A stretch of 64,000 nt of DNA, from contig DAOUFI010000001.1 of NCBI GenBank assembly GCA_034430175.1, positions 207,440 to 271,439 of the forward strand, written 5' to 3'. The DNA comes from UBA6107 sp034430175 (GTDB lineage: Bacteria; Chloroflexota; Anaerolineae; Anaerolineales; Anaerolineaceae). The notes under the pieces were generated by a model. The model ran no database searches, was not told where the DNA came from, and worked only from the letters and a program-made list of their open reading frames with translations. This document shows, one piece after another, positions 16,179 through 25,904 of the stretch. A program made the position numbers and the translations under genes. The stretch's first letter is position 1. Each line of letters opens with the position of its first letter.

Positions 16179-19100
16179 TCAAGTAAAGCAGCCGAAGGGG
16201 ACTTTTCACTGGAAACGTATTTATCCTGGTTCTATCATTTGGGTTTTCCTGTTTTTAATCGTGGGATTATTGCATGGTTGCCGAACAGAACAAACCCCCA
16301 TTCCGCAGACAGATATTAAGTCGATTACTGTTGTAGTTGATAATAATTATCCACCCTACTCTTTTCTTGATGCTGATGGACAATTGGTCGGGATCAGCAT
16401 TGATCAATGGAATTTGTGGGAGAAGAAAACTGGCGTAAAGGTGAAGATTGTAGGAATGAGTTGGTCCGGCGCGCTTACTGCCATGGAAAATGGTCAATTT
16501 GATGTAATCGATACCATATTCTACAATGAATCCAGGGGACAAATACTTGATTTTACGCCTCCTTATGCGACGATTGATGTGCCCATATATTTCAATAATG
16601 AGATATCAGGAATAACCGACGCATCCACGGTTCGCGGTTTTACTGTGGCGGTAAAGTCTGGTGATGCGGTAATCGATGTGCTTCAGCAAGCCGGTTCACA
16701 GAACCTTGTTTATTACGAGAACTATAAAGACATTATTAAGGCGGCTGCTGAGCATACGGTGACTGTCTTCGCAATTGACAAACCTCCCGCCGATTATTTT
16801 CTTTATCAATATGGAATTCAGAAGGATTTCAATTCAACAAAACCTCTTTTCAGTGGACAATTTCATCGAGCCGTTAAAAAGGGGAATACGGAACTTCTTA
16901 ACCTGGTCAACGCCGGGTTCGCCAATATTTCTCAGACTGAATATGAGGTTATTAATCAAAAGTATCTTGGCTCTGAGGTGATCAATCTCAACACGTTAAA
17001 GTATGGAATATATGTCATTGCTGCCGTTCTTGTAGGATTTCTGCTCCTCGTCATCTGGAACCGAACGCTTCAGGTGCAGGTTAACAAAAAGACACAGGTG
17101 TTAAAGGATAGTGAAGACCGTTATAAAGAATTGTTTGAAGAATCACCTATCTCGCTTTGGGAAGAAGACTTCTCTGCAGCCATTGAATATTTGGCGTTAC
17201 TTCGCGAGCAACACGGAAAGGATCTCCATTCCTATTTGTTGACACATCCAGATGAAATCTTTCGGTGCTTTGAAAGGATTAAAGTGCTGGACGTGAACAA
17301 GGCAACATTGGAGCTGTTCAAAGCGAAAAATAAGGAGCAGGTACTAGGAAATTTGAAGCCACTCATGTCTGAATCAGATCATGAAACCCTGGTGGATGAA
17401 TTGATGCATATCGCTGATCGGATTCCAGTTTTCAATTGGGAAGCGACAAATGTGGCTCTATCCGGAGAGAAAATCTCAGCACGCATCCGTTGGGTGGCTG
17501 AACCGGGTCACGAAAAAAATCTCGACAGAGTGATCCTTTCATTAGTAGATATGACTGCGATAAGAGACGCTGAGAAAGAATTACGCCTGGCGCATGATCG
17601 TCTGAATATGGCAGTCTCTGCTGCGAATTTAGGCGTATTTGAGTATGATCTAGTCAGCGGAAATATGATCTGGGACAATCGCATGTTTGAATTGTACTCA
17701 AAGGACCGGAATGCCTTTGTTCCGAATTATCAAAACTGGTTGGCTTGTTTGGTTCCAGCTGATCGAATAAGGATGGATCAATTAATCAAGAAAGTTATCA
17801 ACGGAGAAAAGGATTTCGAGACAACGTTTCGCATTTCTAGCCGGGATGGGGGTTTACGGCATATGAAGGCATTTGGGCAATTGGTAATGGGCAAAGACCT
17901 TTGCCCTCAAAAACTGATCGGTATCAACTTTGATATTACTAAAATCATGGAAATTGATAGGGTGAGAACTAAGGTCAGTGATATTCAATGGAAAATTGTT
18001 CACGCCGAAAAACTGGATGATATTTATGAGATTGTAGCAAGTGGTATTTATTCGTTATTGGGTGATTGTATTGTCTGGGTCACGAAGGTAGATGACGAAA
18101 AAGGAACCATCCGTATAAAGAACTTGATGCTAAATAAGGCATTAAGGAAAAGGTTGGATAAGATTGGTGTTTGTCAGGCTGAGAATGTAGATTATTTGAT
18201 ATCTGATATACCCAAAGATGACCTACACCTGTTGCGTAGTGGAAAATTTGAGCGTTATAAGTTCGGCCTTCGACAGTTGGGTACTTGGAAGATCCCTGAA
18301 GCAATCCGAAAGGTGATCGAGGATGAACTGAATTATAAGTTCATCTACAAAATGGGCTTCGTTTTTGAAGGCAAACACATGGGCGGGGTCTCAGTAATTA
18401 GCCAACGTGACCTGGGGGATAAAGCGGACAGCGTGGAAACAGTGATGAATCAGGCGACACTGGCTTTAAAGAGGATCATATCTGAAACAGAATTACAAAG
18501 GAGCGAGGCACAGCTTCGCAGCCTCTTCGAACAAAGTCCATTAGGGATTCTCACATCCAACGTCGAATTTAGATTTACTTCGATAAATTCTGCTTTCTGT
18601 AAAATGATCGGGTACTCTGAAGCAGAAATCAGAAAGATGACTTTTAGTGAGTTGACTCACCCTGATGATCTAAGCGAGAGTGTCAAGTTTATGAAAAAAC
18701 TCTCTGCTGGTGAAATTGGGTTATTTTCGATCGAAAAAAGATATATCAAAAAAGATAAGACGACAATGTGGGGGAATACGATCGTGAAAGCGATTTACGA
18801 TGAGAACCAGAGGATCAATTCTTACCTGGTCATGGTTGAGGATATTACAGAACGTAAGCTTTCTGAGGCAAAGTTGGCTGAAGAACGTCAAAAGGTCAGA
18901 GTGCTGATGGATACTGTGCCTGATTCCGTTTATTTCAAAGATTTGGAGAGCCGCTTTACCAGCGCGAATCAGGCCACACTGAAGAAATTTGGATTATCTG
19001 ATCCACGCGAAATTATCGGAAAATCAGACCACGATTTTTTCGATGATGAAAATTCAAAAATCGCAGATGAAGAAGAACAAACGATCATTCAAACCGGCCA

Positions 19101-19995
19101 GCCCATCATTGGAATTGAGGAAATGGAAGTTTGGCCTAACAAACATATCAGGTGGGTTTCAAAAACAAAGATGCCTCTTTTTGATGAGAAGGGTAACATA
19201 ACTGGCACTTTTGGCGTAATCCGCGATATTACTGAACGCAAACAACAGGAGGAAGAGATCCGCCGATTGAACGCCGATTTGGAAAAGAAGGTAGAAAGTC
19301 GCACAAAAGAATTGAGGTTAAAAAACCAGGAATTAGAGGCTTTCACTTACACAGTTTCACATGATCTTAAAGCTCCCTTAAGAGGAATCTCGGGGTATGC
19401 AGATATCTTGCTTCAGGATCATTCAGATAAATTGGATGAAGATGGGAAGGGATATCTTAATAAATTGATCAAGTCTTCTCAGCAACTCAGCCAATTGATC
19501 GAGGATTTACTCTCTTATTCACGTCTGGAACGGCGTCCGCTGATCTATGGTGATGTGCAAGTCAAATCGATCGTGAATATTTTATTGGAACAGCGAGGGG
19601 AAGAGATAAAGAATCGCAATATTGTCATCCATGTTAATTGTGTGAGCGAGACGATCAAATCCAGTCACGAGTTATTGACCCAGATCATAGGAAATTATCT
19701 TGATAACGCACTAAAATTCACACAGAGACAATCGGCTCCAGAGATCTGGTTGAATTATGAAAACCACGGTGATACGAGCTTGTTTTCAATAAAAGACAAT
19801 GGAGTTGGCTTTGATGAAAAATTTAAGGAGAAAATCTTTGAGGTGTTCCAGCGTTTGCACACTCAGGATGTTTTCCCGGGAACCGGAATTGGATTAGCTC
19901 TGGTTAAGAAATCCGCGGAATTATTAGGGTACAGAGTCTGGGCAGAAGGGGAACCTGGGAAGGGCGCGACGTTTTACCTTGAGGTGGTCAAATGA
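16171..19995 (+). CDS. Sensor histidine kinase: substrate-binding domain + PAS repeats
   Basis: A 1,274-residue membrane kinase. An N-terminal helix (17-34) ends in a lipobox-like LLHGC. A periplasmic amino-acid-type solute-binding domain (about 45-270; SITVVVDNNYPPYSF, then FDVIDTIFYNESRG) follows, then a second membrane helix (278-297), PAS-like domains at about 310-470 and 475-590, a GAF-like region (600-770), two further PAS domains (about 780-900, 905-1030), a coiled coil, HisKA with VSHDLKAPLRG (His1064) and HATPase_c (DNALKF, DNGVGFD, GTGIGLAL). It probably senses an extracellular small molecule. The stop overlaps the next, broken regulator gene by ATGA. GAGGAATT precedes the ATG. Codon use is AT-rich compared with 0-15 kb. 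Confidence 0.9.
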   Translation: MPDQVKQPKGTFHWKRIYPGSIIWVFLFLIVGLLHGCRTEQTPIPQTDIKSITVVVDNNYPPYSFLDADGQLVGISIDQWNLWEKKTGVKVKIVGMSWSGALTAMENGQFDVIDTIFYNESRGQILDFTPPYATIDVPIYFNNEISGITDASTVRGFTVAVKSGDAVIDVLQQAGSQNLVYYENYKDIIKAAAEHTVTVFAIDKPPADYFLYQYGIQKDFNSTKPLFSGQFHRAVKKGNTELLNLVNAGFANISQTEYEVINQKYLGSEVINLNTLKYGIYVIAAVLVGFLLLVIWNRTLQVQVNKKTQVLKDSEDRYKELFEESPISLWEEDFSAAIEYLALLREQHGKDLHSYLLTHPDEIFRCFERIKVLDVNKATLELFKAKNKEQVLGNLKPLMSESDHETLVDELMHIADRIPVFNWEATNVALSGEKISARIRWVAEPGHEKNLDRVILSLVDMTAIRDAEKELRLAHDRLNMAVSAANLGVFEYDLVSGNMIWDNRMFELYSKDRNAFVPNYQNWLACLVPADRIRMDQLIKKVINGEKDFETTFRISSRDGGLRHMKAFGQLVMGKDLCPQKLIGINFDITKIMEIDRVRTKVSDIQWKIVHAEKLDDIYEIVASGIYSLLGDCIVWVTKVDDEKGTIRIKNLMLNKALRKRLDKIGVCQAENVDYLISDIPKDDLHLLRSGKFERYKFGLRQLGTWKIPEAIRKVIEDELNYKFIYKMGFVFEGKHMGGVSVISQRDLGDKADSVETVMNQATLALKRIISETELQRSEAQLRSLFEQSPLGILTSNVEFRFTSINSAFCKMIGYSEAEIRKMTFSELTHPDDLSESVKFMKKLSAGEIGLFSIEKRYIKKDKTTMWGNTIVKAIYDENQRINSYLVMVEDITERKLSEAKLAEERQKVRVLMDTVPDSVYFKDLESRFTSANQATLKKFGLSDPREIIGKSDHDFFDDENSKIADEEEQTIIQTGQPIIGIEEMEVWPNKHIRWVSKTKMPLFDEKGNITGTFGVIRDITERKQQEEEIRRLNADLEKKVESRTKELRLKNQELEAFTYTVSHDLKAPLRGISGYADILLQDHSDKLDEDGKGYLNKLIKSSQQLSQLIEDLLSYSRLERRPLIYGDVQVKSIVNILLEQRGEEIKNRNIVIHVNCVSETIKSSHELLTQIIGNYLDNALKFTQRQSAPEIWLNYENHGDTSLFSIKDNGVGFDEKFKEKIFEVFQRLHTQDVFPGTGIGLALVKKSAELLGYRVWAEGEPGKGATFYLEVVK

Positions 19996-20419
19996 GTGAT
20001 GTATCAACTCCTCATCCGATTTTATTGGTGGAAGAGAACCAAAATGACATGGATTTTACCTGGTAGGCTTTCTCCAAATCCAGTTTCATTAACCCGATCG
20101 AGGTTCGCCGCGATGGGGTTGAGGTTTTCGAACTGATGGAAGAGTGGCAATACATAGACAGAAGGCCTGTTTCGTTCTCCTGTAAATCAATGTTCCGAAG
20201 GTCAACGGTTTGGAAGTGCTCGAAGTTTTTAAACATAAGAATCCGACCATTTCTATGTTCATGTTGACTTCATCAAATATACCTACCGATATTGGAAAAG
20301 CATTTAAATTTGGAGCAAATTCAGATATAGTTAACTCAGGAGACCTTGATAATTTCATTGAAATCATCAGGCGGATCACACTTTACTGGGTAAAGATGAA
20401 TGTGACAGGTGCAGAATGA
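19992..20419 (+). pseudogene. Broken Rcp1-like response regulator
   Basis: The ATG overlaps the kinase stop (ATGA) and the frame opens with HPILLVEENQNDMDF, the start of a single-domain receiver of the Rcp1 type. TAG at 20064-20066 cuts it after 24 codons. The same frame continues with NPIEVRRDGVEVFELMEEW, then shifts between about 20165 and 20190. In the new frame homology resumes (NVPKVNGLEVLEVFKHK, then TISMFMLTSSN) to a stop at 20417-20419. The stretch that held the phosphoacceptor Asp is lost. The last codons overlap the next start, so this was once the middle gene of a coupled three-gene operon. Confidence 0.88.
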
Positions 20420-22725
20420 CGATGAAAGTCCTTTACATAGAAGATAATCCGGTCGATGCTGAATTAACTCTCATTGAGTTTAAAAGACATGGCGACAGAT
20501 TTACAGTCACGCATGTTTCTTCCATTCAGGAAGCCCTGTCACTTTTCTATGATCCAACCCACGTTGATTTCGATCTTATCCTGACAGATATGAATCTCGC
20601 GGATGGGAGTGGTCTATCGTTACTGGCCGAGATTAGAAGTATGCGCGTTCCAATCGCGGTGGTGATGGTGACTGGACAGGGCGATGAAGATACAGCGGTG
20701 GCTGCTCTAAAAGCTGGTGCTGATGACTATATCATCAAACACAAAGATTATTTAAAGATCCTGCCCAAGACTCTTGAAAACGCGTATGAACAGTTTAAGA
20801 AGACTAAAACCCGAGGTGGACTACCCATTCGTGTGCTTTATGGCGAACATAACGCGGTAGATATCGAGCTTACCCTCCGGCATATAAAAGCACATGCTCC
20901 GCATATCCAGATGGATATTGCCAAAGACGCGCAAACACTGGTAAGTAAATTGGATGTTCAGATCGATGAGATAAAGTACGATGTCATCCTACTCGATTTT
21001 CACTTACCGGGTGAGGAAATTCAGGATCTACTTCACCATATTATACAAGACACCCACTATAGCTATCCTGTGGTCCTGATAACCGGGCAAGGTAATGAAG
21101 AAACCGCTGTGAAGGTGCTAAAGCTCGGGGTGACGGATTATTTGGTTAAATCGGAAGGTTATTTATATCGTTTACCATCAGTGCTTGAGAATGCCAAGAA
21201 TCTTTCATCTCTCTACCACGAAAAAGAGGCGCTGGCATTGAGTGAAGCGCGTTTCCGTCTATTGGCTGAAAACGCTCTTGATGTTATTTTTCGTCTCAGA
21301 TTCAGACCTTCGATTCGATTTGAGTATATCAGTCCAGCGCTTGCGAGTATCACCGGTTTTTCACCTGATGAAGCATATAATGATTGTAGTGTTGTGCTGG
21401 CACCATTGACTGAAAGTATCCCATCGTTTAAAAGCTTTTTGCGCATGATCAAAGCGAATAGCAAACCCGAATTGGTCTTCCCATTCACAACAAAGGATAA
21501 CCGCAGGATCATGCTGGAAATGCGTGGCAGAGTGACCCTTGACGAGAAGAACCAACCGGAACACCTGGATGCGATCATCCGCGATATTACTGAACGAGTA
21601 GAGATCGAAACCAAATTGCAAAATCGAATGCAGAAATTAAAATCACTGCATACGATCGATACGGCGATCAATTCCAGTTTAGATATCAGCTTTACATATT
21701 TGATCCTGCTTGAACAAGTGGTCGCATTGATCAAAGGATCAGCTGCCGCGATTGTCCTTTTCGAGCCAAATCCATCCGTTCGCACAATTGCCGCAACATC
21801 TGGTTTTATCACTCCTGAAATTTTGCTACATCCACAACTCGTTAATGATCCATTACTGGTTAAAGCAGCGCTGGAACGGAAAGTTGTCTCGCTATCTGGG
21901 GACACGATTGTGAGAAATGATTTCCCGCTCCATGTGCTTTTCAAAAATGAAGATATTGTTGGATATTTTGCCTTTCCTATGATCGTCAAGGGTGCCGTCA
22001 AGGGTGTACTTGAAATATTTTCAAGAGATGTTGATTTATTGGACGATGAAACCAGCAGTTTCCTCGAGACAATCGCCCAATCTGCAGCGATCGCCATGGA
22101 AAGCACTCAAAATTTTGAAAAATTACAACGGACAAACAAGGAATTGATCCAGGCATACGATGATACGTTGATTGGTTGGGTCAACTTCCTCGATTTACGT
22201 GATAAAGAAACTGAAGGTCATACCTTGCGTGCCCAGGACATGACCTTATTGATCTGCACGGAGTTTGGTTACAGTTTGGAGGAGCTATCGGATATTCGAC
22301 GGGGAGTACTGCTGCATGATATCGGGAAGGTCGGCGTTCCGGATGCCATTTTGAACAAGCCCGGTCCTTTGACCGCCGAGGAAAGATTGATCATGCAAAA
22401 ACACCCGGAGTTCGCTTACCAGATGCTCTATCCTATTGCTTACTTGAGGCCAGCGTTGGATATTCCTTATTGCCATCACGAAAAATGGGATGGTAGTGGC
22501 TACCCGCGCGGTTTGAAGGGCGAGGAAATCCCCCTTTCCGCGAGGATATTTGCCATCGTGGATGTGTTTGACGCTTTGATGTCGGATCGCCCTTACCGAA
22601 AAGCCTGGAAATTGCAGCAAGTCCTCGATTACATCAGAGAAGGATCCGGGTCTCATTTTGATCCATCCATTGTAGAAAAGTGTCTGGAATTGTTGGTGGC
22701 AAATTACCAAAAACCGCATGAGTAG
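20416..22725 (+). CDS. REC-REC-PAS-GAF-HD-GYP regulator (c-di-GMP phosphodiesterase)
   Basis: A 769-residue protein. The first receiver (about 4-125) has DLILTDMNLADGSG with an intact acceptor Asp. The second (about 137-265) has YDVILLDFHLPGEE. Then come a PAS domain (about 275-400) and a GAF domain (about 410-560), and an HD-GYP domain (about 585-750) with LLHDIGKVGVPD, then HHEKWDGSGYPRGLKG, so both the HD pair and the GYP triad are intact. It should hydrolyse cyclic di-GMP under control of the upstream kinase. The start overlaps the stop of the pseudogene (ATGA); ATG 20422 is an alternative start. Confidence 0.9.
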   Translation: MTMKVLYIEDNPVDAELTLIEFKRHGDRFTVTHVSSIQEALSLFYDPTHVDFDLILTDMNLADGSGLSLLAEIRSMRVPIAVVMVTGQGDEDTAVAALKAGADDYIIKHKDYLKILPKTLENAYEQFKKTKTRGGLPIRVLYGEHNAVDIELTLRHIKAHAPHIQMDIAKDAQTLVSKLDVQIDEIKYDVILLDFHLPGEEIQDLLHHIIQDTHYSYPVVLITGQGNEETAVKVLKLGVTDYLVKSEGYLYRLPSVLENAKNLSSLYHEKEALALSEARFRLLAENALDVIFRLRFRPSIRFEYISPALASITGFSPDEAYNDCSVVLAPLTESIPSFKSFLRMIKANSKPELVFPFTTKDNRRIMLEMRGRVTLDEKNQPEHLDAIIRDITERVEIETKLQNRMQKLKSLHTIDTAINSSLDISFTYLILLEQVVALIKGSAAAIVLFEPNPSVRTIAATSGFITPEILLHPQLVNDPLLVKAALERKVVSLSGDTIVRNDFPLHVLFKNEDIVGYFAFPMIVKGAVKGVLEIFSRDVDLLDDETSSFLETIAQSAAIAMESTQNFEKLQRTNKELIQAYDDTLIGWVNFLDLRDKETEGHTLRAQDMTLLICTEFGYSLEELSDIRRGVLLHDIGKVGVPDAILNKPGPLTAEERLIMQKHPEFAYQMLYPIAYLRPALDIPYCHHEKWDGSGYPRGLKGEEIPLSARIFAIVDVFDALMSDRPYRKAWKLQQVLDYIREGSGSHFDPSIVEKCLELLVANYQKPHE

Positions 22726-22729
22726 AAAA

Positions 22730-22758
22730 ACCGGAGAGCGATATATTTGCTCTCCGGT
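22730..22758. terminator. Hairpin terminator between convergent genes
   Basis: A 10-bp stem (ACCGGAGAGC and complement) with a 9-nt AT-rich loop, flanked by an A-run before and an AT-rich stretch with A6 after. It lies between the HD-GYP gene and the convergent SH3-like gene. Confidence 0.75.
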
Positions 22759-22781
22759 CAGATTAAAAAACTTGAAATAGC

Positions 22782-23402
22782 CTATTGATCTTTCTTTTTC
22801 TTCTTGACAATCTGCATGTATTCATAAGCTCCCTGGCCGAATTGCAGCAAGCCAAAGAAGATCACGGCATAAGAGATCCAGATCATACTGCTGCCGGAGC
22901 TTGACGAATTATTGGACACCGCAAAGAAAACACCAATAGCCGCGAAGATTAAGCCGGTTACCAGATTGCGAATGGCGTTGGATTGTGAAAGCTCCGGAAC
23001 GACTCTTAGTTTGGTGGAAGTGGGGACAAAACCCTCAACTTCCGCTTCATCCCGGACTTTAAACCAGTCGGTACCACCCTCGGGTTTTTCCACGCCGCAT
23101 ACGGTTAAAACGCTGCCTTTGGTGAGGGTTTTGATTACCGGGGCATCGTCTGCTGCAGCTTCTTTCACATCGACTGATGGATTCATGACTGTGGCTTTGC
23201 GGATGGCGAAAATCTTGGTGTCACCGGTGATGTAACCCATTCTTTCGCCACCCAGGTTTACTTCCACCCAGGATTTTCGTTTCTTTTGAATGACCTTGCC
23301 AAGCTCAATCTCTTCACCCTTGTGGATGGTGGCAATCGAAATCGTGTTATCCTCGATCGAGGCGTAAACCGGAGTTTCTTCGTCCATCAAAATTGCTTTC
23401 AT
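22782..23402 (-). CDS. SH3-like domain membrane protein, hypothetical
   Basis: A 206-residue protein. Two beta-rich SH3b-like segments (about residues 8-70 and 73-135, the second with KGSVLTVCGV and DWFKVRDEAEVEGFVP) are followed by two membrane helices (about 145-163 and 173-192) and a Lys-rich C-terminal tail. Topology places the SH3 region and the tail on the same side. No enzymatic motif is seen. Its start overlaps the stop of the zinc-ribbon gene upstream (ATGA), so the pair is coupled. Confidence 0.6.
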   Translation of the reverse strand: MKAILMDEETPVYASIEDNTISIATIHKGEEIELGKVIQKKRKSWVEVNLGGERMGYITGDTKIFAIRKATVMNPSVDVKEAAADDAPVIKTLTKGSVLTVCGVEKPEGGTDWFKVRDEAEVEGFVPTSTKLRVVPELSQSNAIRNLVTGLIFAAIGVFFAVSNNSSSSGSSMIWISYAVIFFGLLQFGQGAYEYMQIVKKKKKDQ

Positions 23403-24091
23403 TTTTCTCTATCCTTTTTTTTCTGAGTCTCTAAGGCCGAAGAATTCCAGCCATTAATTTCTGCGCATTCCATTGCCCAGCCGTCGTTTTTTGTTTCGAT
23501 TACTACTGCCGTATCTTCTTCTGCTGGTTTATTGTATTGAGTTTTGGCAAAGACAATGGCACGATGCAATTGTATATCATAATTTTCCTTTTTCAGCATA
23601 TTTACGATCTGCCGATTTTTCAGAGAGGAAAGGATGAAGGTGATCTCGAAGATCAAAGCCGCCAACGCGATGGGATATAACCACAGGTAGGTTATGTTGG
23701 CCAGAATTGCTGGTAATGGGATCACCTTCATGAGCAGGATAAATCCCACGCAGGCAATGAGCGATCCAATGAGGATGCCTGTAGAACGCAGACGGGCAGC
23801 AACAGCCAGCGGACCGGAATCCCCGGTCATCGTTTCGGGAGCTTCGACGAAGTTGTTTTGATAGCACTTTTCGCAAAGCGGCAAGCGTAATTTAAAGGTG
23901 ATTGAGCAGTGAAAATCCTTTCTAATTATTTGCGTGCGGATGAACCCACCCTGATATTTTAAAGGGTGGGTTTCAAAATACGGTGCCGGGACCGCGTTGC
24001 AACGGCTGCAGCGGTTTGGAGTGATCAGGTCGAGTGAAGCGGAGGGGAGATTCCGTATCGCTTTAAGTGGGATTTCGATTTTTGAGGTCAT
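23399..24091 (-). CDS. Zinc-ribbon-like membrane protein, hypothetical
   Basis: A 230-residue protein. CSRC (near residue 28) and CEKC (near 73) could form a zinc ribbon; two hydrophobic helices follow (about 103-121 and 128-150) and the C-terminal third is soluble. The start at 24091 is preferred because an AAAGGCAG lies upstream; the frame is open 22 codons further but without a ribosome site. It is coupled by ATGA to the SH3-like gene, suggesting that the two proteins work together at the membrane. Function not recognised. Confidence 0.55.
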   Translation of the reverse strand: MTSKIEIPLKAIRNLPSASLDLITPNRCSRCNAVPAPYFETHPLKYQGGFIRTQIIRKDFHCSITFKLRLPLCEKCYQNNFVEAPETMTGDSGPLAVAARLRSTGILIGSLIACVGFILLMKVIPLPAILANITYLWLYPIALAALIFEITFILSSLKNRQIVNMLKKENYDIQLHRAIVFAKTQYNKPAEEDTAVVIETKNDGWAMECAEINGWNSSALETQKKKDREK

Positions 24092-24120
24092 AACGACTGC
24101 CTTTCGGCAATTGTAACCGA

Positions 24121-24145
24121 AAACCCGGCAGTGAATGCTGGGTTT
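24121..24145 (-). terminator. Terminator closing the phage-like cluster
   Basis: A 10-bp stem (AAACCCGGCA with a complement containing one G-U) and a 5-nt loop, 30 nt past the last phage-like stop codon. On the minus strand it is followed by TTTTCGG. Confidence 0.6.
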
Positions 24146-24175
24146 CAGTATCTTCAAGAAATCGGTGATTCGAGT

Positions 24176-24570
24176 TTATTCAACGATCTCGACACAAAGT
24201 GAACCGTTTCCGGCAGCACAAAACAGGCTTCGGTCGGCGGGTTCAATGAGGAAAATCCCGGTCTGATCGGTAGAAACCGTCAACTGCCCGCGCCGTGATT
24301 GAGCGAGAGCGTCTGTACTTCGCCATTGATTGATACTCCGACAGTTTCGCAATCGGGAACATTGACGTCGATCACGACTGAGGGGTCGCTGATTCTGGCT
24401 TTGACGGTCTGACACGTATTGCCGCGGCAGCTCAACATAAATTTTTGAGCGTATTCCGCCATGGTCAGTGGCGAGATGGAGACTGTTTCACCAGGCTGCA
24501 GTGGTAGATCAACAACTCGCTCCATGAATGATTTGATGGTGCCATCTGAGTTTAGAAGAACGCACGTCAC
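24176..24570 (-). pseudogene. Phage structural/tail protein with probable 1-bp frameshift
   Basis: From GTG 24570 (AGG 5 nt upstream) a 96-residue frame runs to a stop at 24280. The other frame beginning right there continues the same style of protein: QLTVSTDQTGIFLIEPADRS, and on to a stop at 24176. Adding one base in the GC-rich tract at about 24285-24292 would fuse the halves into a 131-residue product reading LSLNHGAG-QLTVSTDQTG. The beta-rich character fits a small tail or fibre-associated protein; no family is recognised. It may be a true mutation, a recoding site or a sequencing error. Confidence 0.6.
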
Positions 24571-24577
24571 GGCAACC

Positions 24578-25336
24578 TCACTTCCAGGCCAGGAATCGGT
24601 AATACCCCGACCCCGATGTGACACGGGTGGACCTGACCGTTCCGGAGGAAGCACTGTCACCGGTAGTGGCATAGACATACGTCGAATCAAAACCGAGCAC
24701 CGGAAAACCGTTGCTGTTATTTCCGACTGATATAACCGGAATGTTCTCAGACGCGCCGGTGGAGGAAGCCGACCAAAGCAGAATGACCTGCCGAGGGGTT
24801 TGACCCAGCCCATGAGCTTTGGTGTAGGTGTTGTTGTAGCTGACTCCAAACCATCCCGAGTCGTAGTCGGCCTTTGCGAGTTTCGCGGTCGGAGTGAAAT
24901 AGCAGGTGACCATGGTAATCGCCGAGCCATCCCAATAGGCTTCTCCAATGAGACGTTGATCTGTAGCTTCCGCTGAACTGGTGTTCACCGCCAGGGTGAA
25001 GGTGGTCGATTCTGCGGAACGGACGGCAAACACATACCAGGTAGCCGCGCCACCGCTGAACTGGTTGGACGCCAGGTCCACATTGGCCGAGGCCTGGAGA
25101 AGGTAGCCGTTGATCATCAGGGTGGGCGGCTGGTTGATGGAATAGGGCACGCGCAGACGCGTGGAGTTGAGCACTTCCAGGCTGACGAATTCGGCGTGGC
25201 GGTTGAGGAATCCGGCTAGCGATTTGGAATCAGCGCTTTCGTTGCCGAGGTAGAGCGCGTCGGCACGCAGGTTGTTATAATGCGCGGCGGCGGTGGGCTG
25301 ACCGGCAGTGACTGGGGAAGAGAGGGGATAAGTCAT
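24578..25336 (-). CDS. Phage tail-fibre-like protein
   Basis: A 252-residue protein beginning SSPVTAGQPTAAAHYNNLRA, a start seen in many phage tail-fibre or receptor-binding proteins. The rest is Ser/Thr/Gly-rich and beta-strand-like with a conserved-looking AHGLGQTPRQVILLWSAS centre (about residue 175). It is the penultimate gene of the phage-like cluster, where fibre genes usually lie. The stop precedes the next GTG start by only a few bases. The 79-bp gap before it carries GAGAGTGGAGAATAG-type simple repeats. Confidence 0.6.
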   Translation of the reverse strand: MTYPLSSPVTAGQPTAAAHYNNLRADALYLGNESADSKSLAGFLNRHAEFVSLEVLNSTRLRVPYSINQPPTLMINGYLLQASANVDLASNQFSGGAATWYVFAVRSAESTTFTLAVNTSSAEATDQRLIGEAYWDGSAITMVTCYFTPTAKLAKADYDSGWFGVSYNNTYTKAHGLGQTPRQVILLWSASSTGASENIPVISVGNNSNGFPVLGFDSTYVYATTGDSASSGTVRSTRVTSGSGYYRFLAWK

Positions 25337-25415
25337 AAAAAAACCTCGATAGTAGAGAATGGAGAGTGGAGAATAGTAACAGGCACTTAGTAACTGGGAG
25401 AACAGTGGTTACATC

Positions 25416-25904
25416 TCAGCGCCAGTACGAGGTGCCCCAGGTGAGAGTGCCGTCCCAGAGGCAGCGTTCGAGGGTGGCGGAATCGACAGGAGGCCAGTAG
25501 ACGCCAATGTTGTTGACCTGGCACTTGATGACCGAACTTTTCGGTAGATGACGCTCGTCAGCGGTCCAGCCTATGGCGCCCAGGTTAAGGAACGAACCGA
25601 TCGGTGTATCGAGGATGAGCCCGTCTGTTTTACCCAGGTATTGCAGGAGGGCGGCGTAATCCGCGGCTCGGCTGAATTCGTGAGCGGATCCATCCGGATT
25701 GATCGAGTGGTCTGAGAGCAGTACGTCGAAGTAGAGCCACAGGCGGGTGGTGCCGGCGCTGTCGACTTCGTGGGTGATCTGCACGCCACCGGGGCGTGTG
25801 CCTTTCTCGTCCGCCTCGACGAGGAAACCGTAAGGCAGACCGCCGTTCACGTCCGCGTGGGTAAGGGTGATGTGGCAGTCCTGGCCAATGATCGGCGCGC
25901 TCAT
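25416..25904 (-). CDS. Phage-like structural protein, hypothetical
   Basis: A 162-residue protein starting SAPIIGQDCHITLTHADVNG. The pattern is beta-rich and acidic, with the start (I-x-G-x-D-x-x-I-T-L) reminiscent of tail-tube or baseplate components. I do not recognise a specific family. Its ATG lies directly after the stop of the adaptor gene (zero-nt gap). Position after portal, capsid and connector suggests a neck, tail or appendage protein. Confidence 0.5.
   Translation of the reverse strand: MSAPIIGQDCHITLTHADVNGGLPYGFLVEADEKGTRPGGVQITHEVDSAGTTRLWLYFDVLLSDHSINPDGSAHEFSRAADYAALLQYLGKTDGLILDTPIGSFLNLGAIGWTADERHLPKSSVIKCQVNNIGVYWPPVDSATLERCLWDGTLTWGTSYWR

Noticed and set aside
16225..16275. 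Histidine kinase considered as a lipoprotein because of LLHGC
   Set aside because: The helix is followed by a periplasmic domain and a second membrane helix leading to cytoplasmic kinase domains; a signal-anchor is more likely, though lipidation cannot be excluded.
15483..24145. tRNA-Lys considered as attachment site of the phage-like cluster
   Set aside because: The cluster starts 8 kb away, has no integrase, and no third copy of the 29-bp repeat was seen near 24 or 33 kb.
24280..24570. 96-residue frame annotated as a complete gene
   Set aside because: The next frame continues the protein without a gap, so a frameshifted longer gene is the better reading.
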